DNA of 64,000 bases, taken from the NCBI GenBank assembly GCA_963575645.1, contig OY754464.1:59556948-59620947 (forward strand). The letters are read 5' to 3'. The stretch's first letter is position 1. Every line of letters begins with the position of its first letter. A program made the translations under genes and the position numbers. Below, piece by piece: positions 23,701 through 32,097 of this stretch. The notes under the pieces are model-generated. The model did not search any database, was not told the DNA's origin, and saw only the letters and a list, made by a program, of their open reading frames with translations. The DNA comes from Xanthostigma xanthostigma (lineage: Eukaryota > Arthropoda > Insecta > Raphidioptera > Raphidiidae).

Positions 23701-24132
23701 AACGACCACAAAATGATCGACCAGAAAAGGGAACGACCAGAAAATGATCGACCAGAAAAGGGAACGACCAGAAAATGATCGACCAGAAAAGGGAACGACC
23801 AGAAAATGATCGACCAGAAAAGGGAACGACCAGAAAATGATCGACCAGAAAAGGGAACGACCAGAAAATGATCGACCAGAAAAGGGAACGACCAGAAAAT
23901 GATCGACCAGAAAAGGGAACGACCGGAAAATGATCGACCAGAAAAGGGAACGACCAGAAAATGATCGACCAGAAAAGGGAACGACCAGAAAATGATCGAC
24001 CAGAAAAGGGAACGACCAGAAAATGATCGAACAGAAAAGGGAACGACCAGAAAATGATCGACCAGAAAAGGAAACGACCAGAAAATGATCGACCAGAAAA
24101 GGGAACGACCAGAAAATGATCGACCAGAAAAG
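14785..24132. repeat. 9.35-kb minisatellite, 31-bp unit, about 300 copies
   Basis: The unit is CGACCAGAAAATGAT (15) plus CGACCAGAAAAGGGAA (16), that is, two variants of one CGACCAGAAAA half-unit. Copies differ by point changes (GGG to GTG, TGAT to TGTT, ACC to AAC) and by loss or gain of half-units. The minus strand lacks stop codons in all frames of the unit, and 31 is not a multiple of three. Three units (93 bases) therefore make a 31-residue period, giving open frames of up to 1909 codons with a WSFPFLVDHFLVVPFSGR-type repeat. These frames are not credible proteins: every frame reads the same peptide and the plus strand is closed by TGA. The left edge is in TACG|TGATCGACC and the right edge in AGAAAAGCGTATGGC. 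Confidence 0.97.
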
Positions 24133-24650
24133 CGTATGGCAATATTGTTATTGTTATTGAGTTTTGGGGGGTGGCTAAATAGGGGTAAATTTAATCGAAA
24201 TCGGATGGCATTGATACACACTATTATTTGTACTTAGGACAATATAAATTTCAAATGCCATCTGATTTGAACAATTTTTAGTGTGTTTTTTTTACTTATT
24301 GTTAAAAAAAATCGAAAAAAAAGGGTTTTTCGGCGACATTGAGGGGTTGTTTCTCCGAAACTGCCCATCAGGATCGGATGGCAATTTTTTCCCAAAGTTT
24401 GGTGGTGTCAATAAGTATGCTCACTAATTTATAAATAAACCCCCTTTAAAATTGACAGTCAATTACGAAGCAGCCTGTATTGAAAAATAATTTGTTTTAG
24501 TTGGTACACATAATAATTAATTATTATTTATTACCTATATAAGCTATGTTTAAAAAAAATCCTAAAATATGTATTTAGGTATTATTTAATTATATAAGAA
24601 GTTTTTACCCGAAATAAAGCGAAAGAAAAATAATTTTCTTCCTACAATTT
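24133..24650. other. Unique sequence right of the minisatellite
   Basis: No gene seen. The word (A/G)TATGGCA or GGATGGCA(A/T)T occurs three times (24135, 24204, 24376), suggesting short decayed repeats. It belongs to the intron or the deleted middle of the minus-strand gene. Confidence 0.4.
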
Positions 24651-24824
24651 TTATAGTTTATTTATAAAATATACATAAGAAGACGCACGAACAGTTTTGT
24701 TCGTGCGTCTTTTCGTATGACCCATAAAAGTAGCCAATTGTTCCATTTCATTATCATTAAGGTTTAAAATTTGTAAAACAGTTGCAATTTGTTTTCTGAG
24801 ACGGGAAGATGTTAAAGTACCCCG
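24651..24824 (-). pseudogene. Tyrosine-recombinase C-terminal fragment
   Basis: The minus-strand frame gives SSRLRKQIATVLQILNLND, then EMEQLATFMGHTKRRTN, and a stop at 24653-24651. This matches the second half of the phage-integrase fold. R-L-R-K-x-x-A-T is the Arg-containing box, normally H-x-L-R-H-T-x-A-T. The following helix leads to the M-G-H box, whose histidine is catalytic. The tyrosine expected after the GH box is not seen, because the sequence turns into a short palindrome around GACGCACGAAC. Upstream, a stop interrupts the frame and there is no clear acceptor. The fragment therefore cannot be active and probably results from internal deletion. Confidence 0.65.
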
Positions 24825-25047
24825 ATTTTTTTCGTTTTAACGAAACAAAAGGCAATTTATGTATTACAATTTTAATTTATCAATGATGAAATATTAAAAA
24901 TAACAGTTTTATAGTCTTTCAAATTTTATTACAAAATGCTTTTAATAACAGCAAAATATTTTGCTGTACTATAAAATGGTTTTTGCATTCACAAAATAGA
25001 GTTTTGCTTGAATGTAGCTTAAAAATTAAAAAGTTAATTTAACTTAC

Positions 25048-25126
25048 CTTTGTCTTGTATACTAGCAGTTGTCGTGTATTTTTTATTTATAGCCAGATTT
25101 ACTAACTTTTTCCCACGTGATAACAT
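25048..25126 (-). pseudogene. First exon (ATG) of the recombinase-type gene
   Basis: On the minus strand an ATG at 25126-25124 opens 26 codons (MLSRGKKLVNLAINKKYTTT...) and ends at a strong donor, GACAAAG|GTAAGTTAA. The phase is 1, the same as at the other introns of this gene. A short basic N-terminus starting MLSRGKK is consistent with a DNA-binding protein, but I cannot prove the match. It lies just inside the right end of the candidate TIR element, the expected place for the start of an element-encoded gene. Confidence 0.5.
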
Positions 25127-25506
25127 TTTGGAGCAAATTATTTTTCGTCACTATCACAATTTGAACACTTATTAACTACTAAAAGTGCACGCGTACTGCG
25201 TAGCAACGTCACAAGAATTTGGCAATGCTGCAGGATCTCATTTTATGCTACATACATCGTGATATACATTTCCGGATCTCCACTTGTATACATTTCATAA
25301 CAGATGTCGTTTTGTTCAAATTTTGTCACGAAAAATTTAAACGCAGAAATTGTTTCCCCTCTGCGGGGTTATAGATTAAGGACAATAAAAGGAAGCTTTT
25401 TGTGAAAAATATACTCCAGAAAACCTTTTTTTTGTGGTGGACCTCGGGTTGTCTATAATTTAGTCGGATCTCCACTTGATACAAAAACATATATATATAT
25501 ATATAT

Positions 25507-26490
25507 TATAGCACGGCAGTGGAAGGATTTCTGGTAACGTAGGTCCATTCCCACCTGTGAATAAATAAAAGAAAAAGACGGACAGATTTCTCAAAACGGT
25601 GGATTGTTTGGGCTGTACCGGTGTTATTTTGGGCCCATAGTGATCAGAGAGGGTACAGCTCCACTTCTTCTACTGTTCTGAGAAACTTGTGCAGAAATGT
25701 AACAAAGAAAAGAATATGCAGTGGGTCGATAACAATTATATTTCATAATCACTTCAAAAAACGTGTCGGTGACAAGGTACAAAGAAATCTGATTTACAAG
25801 TACATTCTTAATATTAACAATATCATTTGATCATGATTGACAATTAGAAACTGGGGGTAGAACCCTGACGAGGTGATCACTTAATTATCTAGGGAAGTAC
25901 ATTTAATAAGGTTGCTTAAATTAAAAAAAAAATAATAAAACGTGAAAGAGGAAAAGAAAACTAGGCGTGAGCGTCATACCTTTTTCTGAAGAGTACTTAC
26001 TTACACTTGAACAATACTTATTCTAGGAATACTTTACATAATTCGTGAGTGACTACGGGTATTTAGGCGCTTCATGGTAGTACCATGAAGTCTAAATTCG
26101 GTTTGGAGAAGAAGCTTGAAGATGATTCTGTGGTTTATTCCATGAGCGTCCTTTTCATGCGACCACACCGAATCGCGGAAAACAACTTAATGTTTGTTTA
26201 TTTTTCCGTAACTAATAAATATTGATTTTAATTATTTCAAACCTAACAACTATTGTTTGTCACTTTTTCACTTTTGAAAATCACAGATACCGCGTATTTA
26301 GAGTCAGACGACTGGATCACACGATAGACACACTTATGTTTATAAGTCCAAGCCACGCGATCCAAATCGTACCGCGCATGCAAATACCCGCGAATTTAGT
26401 GATTTAAGATTTCCTTATTTATTTATTTTATTATAATAATTTTTATGCTAATATTAAAAAAATGTCGCGGTGCTATGGCACCACGTGACA
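25507..26490 (-). repeat. LTR copy A
   Basis: On the minus strand it begins TGTCACGTGGTGCCATAGC and ends CACTGCCGTGCTATA. The right neighbour is a polypurine tract, so this is the 3' LTR of the first internal region. The outer flank is AT-rich. The small + strand frames inside it (25621, 26222) recur in all LTRs and are not genes. Confidence 0.92.
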
Positions 26491-26520
26491 GGCTCCCCCT
26501 CTTTAGTGATTAGGAGGTAC
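26491..26520 (-). promoter_or_regulatory. Polypurine tract
   Basis: On the minus strand AAAGAGGGGGAGCC lies directly against the TGTCAC start of the LTR, the normal position for the primer of plus-strand synthesis. The second copy is at 31559-31588. Confidence 0.75.
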
Positions 26521-27029
26521 TCCACTATACTACTAACTGTACATACAACAAGAAATTCACAACAATGAATTTATCTTTGTTGTAACTAAGTCAACAATCA
26601 CTTGACAATCTACCATATCCCATACTATGGCAGTTGAAGTGTGCTCTTCATAAATAAGCTCTAATTAAATTTAACTAATCTAAATTGATCTAACGAGATG
26701 AAACAACCACCGATAATACGGAAATTATGGGGTCGTAACCTGACTGGCTGAAGGAGACAGCGTAGACGTTAGACGAAATTGGGCCTTAGGAAAGCGCCGG
26801 AATGTAAACAAGGACAAGCTTATAATCTAAAACAAAGGACGAGAATAACGAAATAACACAGGGAGAATTCTTTATTTAGGAAAATAAAGCATAACTCAGG
26901 TACGAAAAATAACTTAAACTTTATTGTTAGTAATATCCTAACCTAACAACACTTGACGTTTGACAGATGTCAGCTGTCTGACATTGAACTTGAAATTAAA
27001 CTAGAGGGCAATGACCTCGGGTGAATTTT
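26521..27029 (-). other. 3' untranslated part of the retroelement, copy 1
   Basis: About 510 bases between the integrase stop and the polypurine tract, with no envelope-like or other open frame. Identical in the second copy (31589-32097). Confidence 0.7.
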
Positions 27030-28931
27030 TCAATTGTTAACAGACGGAATTTTCTTCAGATGTTCAATATGAGATTTAAACATCTTTTTGGAGGATGGAT
27101 CTTGAAGGATGCAGCTAACAGGACTCGTAAATTCTAAAATTACACGGGGATTACTGTAACGAGGACAAAGTTTGAGGTGAAAATTCGGTTTCATTTTGTT
27201 ATAATGTAACCTTTGTACAACAAAATCGCCGACTTGAAACTTCGACTGCAACGAACGGTTTTTATTGTAATATTTCGCTTGTAGATCATGTGATTTTGAC
27301 AGAGCTAGGCGAACTTGATTTTCGGAAGGCAAAGCGTCTTGTTCCCACACAGATGACAAATTCCATTGTAAATCGAGTGGAAATTTGATTTCTCTTGACA
27401 AAAATATCTTACAAGGTAAATTTTTAATACTTTCATGATATGAAGAATTATTGGCGAAGGTTATGTGATTTAATAACAAGTCCCAACTGAGATGATCGTC
27501 AAACTTTTGTTGAAGTAAAATTGACAGAGCAGCTCTAACGTTTCGTATTACTCTTTCTACAGCATTGGACGAAGGATGATAAGGCGAACTGTGAATGACA
27601 CGTGAACCCCAGGAAGTACAGAATTCATTAAACTTGTTTGACGTAAACGAAGTCGCGTTATCGGAAACTATTTTAGTTGGTAGACCGTACGTGGTAAAGA
27701 CTTGATGTAGACATTTTATTATCGACGTGGAACTGGAATCAGGAATCGCGTAAGTTATTAACCACTTGCTGTAACTATCCAGAATTAGAAGAACATATTT
27801 ATTCCCGGAATGTGATTTGACAAGCGGTCCCATGAGATCAATGTAAATTTTATCCCACACAGATTGTGGAGGATTAGACGACATAACTACTTTATCAGGA
27901 TGTTGATCTGATTTATGCGTTGCACAGAGCATACAATCTTTAATAAATTGACGAACCTCAACAAACATGCGCGGCCACCAAAATCTTCGTGATATTGAAC
28001 GATACGTCTTCGTGACTCCGGGATGACTGGCGATTTGTGAATTATGAAACTGTTCCAATATTTCTTTCTTGGAGGCGGACGGAACAACAATACGTCGACG
28101 ACGGTTGCGGCCTACGAGTCGAACCAGGAAATTCTTGTGAATAGCGAAATTTTTCTGAGGTAAACCTTGATTAATTTGACTTTTAAGGCGGTTTAACTCA
28201 GGATCTTGATCTTGCAGGATATTAAGTTCGGTAAACGGATTTTTAATTTCCGTAATGGGATTGAGAAAATTTGATTGTATTGCATTTTTCTCAGAAGTTT
28301 CGGATTCAGCTACCAAACGGGATAAACAATCGGCAGTACAATTTACTTTACCGCGAATATGTTCGACTTTGAAACTGAAACGACTGATGCGAAGTAACCA
28401 CCTACCTACACGACCTAAGTTGCGGGGGTGCTGAATTAACCATTTGAGACAGGAACTATCTGTCTGAAGAATAAAAGTTTGATGCGAGAGGTAAGATTTC
28501 ATTTTTTCCATAGCCCAAATACATGCTAAAGCTTCTTGTTCGTACGTACTGTATTTCTTCTCGGCGGATGTCAAACGTCGGCTTGCGTACTGGATCGGGT
28601 GTAGACCATCTTCAAAGGATTGTAAAAGAACACAACCAACATGATTTTGACTGGCGTCGGTTTGCAGAATGAATTCGCGTTGAAAATCGGGAAAACGTAG
28701 AACTGGTGAACTTGACAGAGCTTCACGAAGTTTGCGAAAAGACTGAATATGCGTTTCCGTTAAATTATATTTGACATTTTTCTTCCGTAGATCATTGAGT
28801 GGCGACATTATCTGAGCGTATTCGGGGATAAACTTAGCGTAATAACCAACCATTCCAATAAATGTTTGAAGCTGTTTCAAATTCTTCGGAATTGGCAAAT
28901 TCTTTATCGCTTCTACTTTGTCGGGATCCAT
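27030..28931 (-). CDS. RNase H-integrase part of pol, copy 1
   Basis: 633 residues. The N-terminus (MDPDKVEAIKNLPIPKNLKQ ... FIGMVGYYAKF) is the end of a Gypsy reverse transcriptase, after the palm. RNase H follows, with LQTDASQNHVG, YEQEALACIWA and QTDSSCLKWL (residues about 90-160). The integrase has an HHCC zinc finger (HPGVTKTYRSI ... CMLCATH), then catalytic D in IYIDLMGP, D in IVSDNATSF and E in SNAVERVIRNV. A basic C-terminal tail follows. The reverse-transcriptase fingers and palm with the YxDD motif are absent, and the frame differs from that of the protease upstream. It could supply integrase and RNase H only if translated separately. Confidence 0.9.
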   Translation of the reverse strand: MDPDKVEAIKNLPIPKNLKQLQTFIGMVGYYAKFIPEYAQIMSPLNDLRKKNVKYNLTETHIQSFRKLREALSSSPVLRFPDFQREFILQTDASQNHVGCVLLQSFEDGLHPIQYASRRLTSAEKKYSTYEQEALACIWAMEKMKSYLSHQTFILQTDSSCLKWLIQHPRNLGRVGRWLLRISRFSFKVEHIRGKVNCTADCLSRLVAESETSEKNAIQSNFLNPITEIKNPFTELNILQDQDPELNRLKSQINQGLPQKNFAIHKNFLVRLVGRNRRRRIVVPSASKKEILEQFHNSQIASHPGVTKTYRSISRRFWWPRMFVEVRQFIKDCMLCATHKSDQHPDKVVMSSNPPQSVWDKIYIDLMGPLVKSHSGNKYVLLILDSYSKWLITYAIPDSSSTSIIKCLHQVFTTYGLPTKIVSDNATSFTSNKFNEFCTSWGSRVIHSSPYHPSSNAVERVIRNVRAALSILLQQKFDDHLSWDLLLNHITFANNSSYHESIKNLPCKIFLSREIKFPLDLQWNLSSVWEQDALPSENQVRLALSKSHDLQAKYYNKNRSLQSKFQVGDFVVQRLHYNKMKPNFHLKLCPRYSNPRVILEFTSPVSCILQDPSSKKMFKSHIEHLKKIPSVNN

Positions 28932-29641
28932 GGAAAGACCGTTGCTTGACCTAGTTCTTCGGTAAGAACTTCTGGAAATTCTGCAAGCAAACTACTAAAG
29001 TTGGCCGCATTTGAATCTATACTGGTAACGTGATCCAGGGAGAAGGTTTTGGACGAAGCGGGTAACGGTACAAAGGGAATGACGTGAGAGGAATCGAATT
29101 TGAAAGAAAGATTATTCTCGGTACAATTAACGTTCGCACCCATTTTGCATAAAGAATCATAACCTATTATGACGGGATACGACAGAGCGTCGAGAACTAG
29201 GAAATCAATCTTCCAGGTAAATTTACTAATAGTAATGACTACTGTTAACGTGAAATTAGATCTCGCGATAGATCTGTTGGCTACTTGGGCATAAGAAATC
29301 GAATTTGTGATCGTACCTATTTTTAACGATGACAAATAATTAGCAAGTTCGGAATTGATGTAGTTCTTGGTAGAACCGGTATCAAGCAGTGCCGAAGCTC
29401 GAATATGTTGAAAGTAGAGATAAACTAGAGGGATCGTAGAGCTACTTGATTGACTTGGGGAATTATAGGAATAATTCGGGACGGGAGAAGTCAATCGAAT
29501 AGACGTATTTACAGGAGAGGACAAGTTAGCTGGAGGGGGGTGGTTTGAAAGGGGTGACTTATTAACTAATGTGGTTAACCGGGGAAAGACATTAATTTGT
29601 TCTACATCTTTCGGTTTACTAAAAATTTTGACAACGCTATC
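28913..29641 (-). CDS. Protease region of gag-pol, copy 1
   Basis: An open frame directly downstream of the gag stop and in the same frame as gag; the two are separated by a single TGA (29644-29642). It carries a retroviral-type aspartic protease: ASALLDTGSTKNYI holds the D-T-G active site, and VIIGYDSL is the later conserved strand. The C-terminus (LLAEFPEVLTEELGQATVFP) is the normal lead-in to reverse transcriptase. It then ends abruptly at WIPTK-stop where RT should begin. A start internal to this frame is not needed if the TGA is read through. Confidence 0.85.
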   Translation of the reverse strand, partial: DSVVKIFSKPKDVEQINVFPRLTTLVNKSPLSNHPPPANLSSPVNTSIRLTSPVPNYSYNSPSQSSSSTIPLVYLYFQHIRASALLDTGSTKNYINSELANYLSSLKIGTITNSISYAQVANRSIARSNFTLTVVITISKFTWKIDFLVLDALSYPVIIGYDSLCKMGANVNCTENNLSFKFDSSHVIPFVPLPASSKTFSLDHVTSIDSNAANFSSLLAEFPEVLTEELGQATVFPWIPTK

Positions 29642-30505
29642 TCACCCTTGAGAGGGCAGGATAGCCTTATGTTCAGAAGGAGAAGGACGTGGGGGACGAA
29701 CCGGACACTGGGCTATAAAGTGACCTGGTTGTTTACAATATCGGCAACAAGGGGAAAAATTAGGAGCGACAAGTCCGGTCGAACTGGGGTGAGTGTACGT
29801 TTTACGTTGACGTTCAACTACTCTCAAATGTTTTATAAGCTGGTGAAGCTCAGCTAAACAAGTTGGGGTATCTCTGAATTGTAGATAATTAAATGTGGAT
29901 TCGTTTTGGTTAAGCCAAATGCGCGCAATTATCTCCGATTCAGACAGGCTAGGACCCAATAATTCGACGTATTTCAAGACGTCTTCAGCATATTCGGGAA
30001 AATTCTCAGAGAGGTTCTGACGCCTACTGATATAGCGTTCTATTAGCATAGCCCGATCTATAGAAGTGGTGAAATGGTTTAGAATAAGATTTTTGAGCTG
30101 TGTCCATTCGAGTTCAGAATAGACATTAAGTCTCCACCACTGTCGGAGGGGTCCGTCAGTCTTAGTGCCTAAACTCTTTAACAAAATATGAAATGGAACT
30201 AAGGCGAATTGACTCACGTTCTCGATTTCTAACAGGAATTGTATCAAAATGTCAAGATCTGTACCTGTAGCGGTAGGTACGTTACGCAACAAGTCCCGGA
30301 TATCGCCCATATTTGCATGCGAAGCGGTATGATTTGGAACGGAAATAAGAATTGGCTCGGACTTACTCGGTGAGTGCACTGGAGGATCGTCCATCGCCGG
30401 CGGAGAGTCTGGAAGTTCAGCGGTGGTCGGAGGCGGACCTGGAGATTTGCTTTGGCCGGGTGTCGGCGGAGACTTTGGGCTGCGGCAGGACTTATGGCGC
30501 GGCAT
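29642..30505 (-). CDS. Gag polyprotein, copy 1
   Basis: 287 residues from an ATG at 30505 to a TGA at 29642. The N-terminal third is rich in Pro and Ser. The middle is a capsid-like helical region (LRQWWRLNVYSELEWTQLKN, NLSENFPEYAEDVLKYVELL) typical of retrotransposon gag. One CCHC zinc knuckle, CRYCKQPGHFIAQC, lies near the C-terminus and would bind element RNA. The stop TGA is followed in frame by the protease frame. Intact and identical in the second copy. Confidence 0.9.
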   Translation of the reverse strand: MPRHKSCRSPKSPPTPGQSKSPGPPPTTAELPDSPPAMDDPPVHSPSKSEPILISVPNHTASHANMGDIRDLLRNVPTATGTDLDILIQFLLEIENVSQFALVPFHILLKSLGTKTDGPLRQWWRLNVYSELEWTQLKNLILNHFTTSIDRAMLIERYISRRQNLSENFPEYAEDVLKYVELLGPSLSESEIIARIWLNQNESTFNYLQFRDTPTCLAELHQLIKHLRVVERQRKTYTHPSSTGLVAPNFSPCCRYCKQPGHFIAQCPVRPPRPSPSEHKAILPSQG

Positions 30506-30554
30506 GGTCGACTGGAAGACGTGGAATCGGACAGGAACAGGACTCAGGAATTAA

Positions 30555-30574
30555 CTACGCTCCTTGCTACCAAT
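30555..30574 (-). promoter_or_regulatory. Candidate primer-binding site
   Basis: On the minus strand TGGTAGCAAGGAGCG begins two bases after the end of the LTR. TGGTAGCA equals the complement of the 3' end of initiator tRNA-Met (…TGCTACCA), but the following bases do not match what I know of that tRNA. The primer identity is therefore open. The second copy is at 35623-35642. Confidence 0.5.
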
Positions 30575-31558
30575 TATAGCACGGCAGTGGAAGGATTTCT
30601 GGTAACGTAGGTCCATTCCCACCTGTGAATAAATAAAAGAAAAAGACGGACAGATTTCTCAAAACGGTGGATTGTTTGGGCTGTACCGGTGTTATTTTGG
30701 GCCCATAGTGATCAGAGAGGGTACAGCTCCACTTCTTCTACTGTTCTGAGAAACTTGTGCAGAAATGTAACAAAGAAAAGAATATGCAGTGGGTCGATAA
30801 CAATTATATTTCATAATCACTTCAAAAAACGTGTCGGTGACAAGGTACAAAGAAATCTGATTTACAAGTACATTCTTAATATTAACAATATCATTTGATC
30901 ATGATTGACAATTAGAAACTGGGGGTAGAACCCTGACGAGGTGATCACTTAATTATCTAGGGAAGTACATTTAATAAGGTTGCTTAAATTAAAAAAAAAA
31001 TAATAAAACGTGAAAGAGGAAAAGAAAACTAGGCGTGAGCGTCATACCTTTTTCTGAAGAGTACTTACTTACACTTGAACAATACTTATTCTAGGAATAC
31101 TTTACATAATTCGTGAGTGACTACGGGTATTTAGGCGCTTCATGGTAGTACCATGAAGTCTAAATTCGGTTTGGAGAAGAAGCTTGAAGATGATTCTGTG
31201 GTTTATTCCATGAGCGTCCTTTTCATGCGACCACACCGAATCGCGGAAAACAACTTAATGTTTGTTTATTTTTCCGTAACTAATAAATATTGATTTTAAT
31301 TATTTCAAACCTAACAACTATTGTTTGTCACTTTTTCACTTTTGAAAATCACAGATACCGCGTATTTAGAGTCAGACGACTGGATCACACGATAGACACA
31401 CTTATGTTTATAAGTCCAAGCCACGCGATCCAAATCGTACCGCGCATGCAAATACCCGCGAATTTAGTGATTTAAGATTTCCTTATTTATTTATTTTATT
31501 ATAATAATTTTTATGCTAATATTAAAAAAATGTCGCGGTGCTATGGCACCACGTGACA
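30575..31558 (-). repeat. LTR copy B (shared, middle)
   Basis: Identical to copy A as far as can be read. It serves as 5' LTR of the left internal region and 3' LTR of the right one, which is the signature of a tandem array rather than two independent insertions. Confidence 0.92.
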
Positions 31559-32097
31559 GGCTCCCCCTCTTTAGTGATTAGGAGGTACTCCACTATACTA
31601 CTAACTGTACATACAACAAGAAATTCACAACAATGAATTTATCTTTGTTGTAACTAAGTCAACAATCACTTGACAATCTACCATATCCCATACTATGGCA
31701 GTTGAAGTGTGCTCTTCATAAATAAGCTCTAATTAAATTTAACTAATCTAAATTGATCTAACGAGATGAAACAACCACCGATAATACGGAAATTATGGGG
31801 TCGTAACCTGACTGGCTGAAGGAGACAGCGTAGACGTTAGACGAAATTGGGCCTTAGGAAAGCGCCGGAATGTAAACAAGGACAAGCTTATAATCTAAAA
31901 CAAAGGACGAGAATAACGAAATAACACAGGGAGAATTCTTTATTTAGGAAAATAAAGCATAACTCAGGTACGAAAAATAACTTAAACTTTATTGTTAGTA
32001 ATATCCTAACCTAACAACACTTGACGTTTGACAGATGTCAGCTGTCTGACATTGAACTTGAAATTAAACTAGAGGGCAATGACCTCGGGTGAATTTT

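Larger units (their letters stand above)
13110..25490. mobile_element. Candidate 12.4-kb TIR element carrying a recombinase-type gene
   Basis: The left edge ATGTTTTCTATACAAGGTGAG and the inverse of the right edge (ATGTTTTTGTATCAAGTGGAG) match with a few differences, each next to an AT run. Inside both ends the word GGATCTC / GAGATCC recurs: about 13128, 13158, 13181, 13193, 13273 and 13384 at the left, and about 25230, 25274 and 25466 at the right. Several copies include TACAA(A/G)TGGAGATCCG. Such subterminal arrays are typical transposase-binding regions. The interior carries a broken minus-strand gene (exons at 25126, 24824, 14695 and 14259) and a large minisatellite. The superfamily is uncertain. 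The AT flanks prevent a firm target duplication. Confidence 0.5.

Noticed and set aside
14785-24132. CRISPR-like array
   Set aside because: There are no unique spacers between repeats; the units are contiguous tandem copies, and the surroundings are eukaryotic.
25621-26407. Short plus-strand frames repeated at 30689 and 35757, and at 31290 and 36358
   Set aside because: They are antisense frames inside the LTRs, repeated because the LTR is repeated.
29597-30610. Plus-strand frames of 75-86 codons in the retroelement (and copies at 34665-35678)
   Set aside because: Shadows of gag and protease on the other strand; no features of their own.
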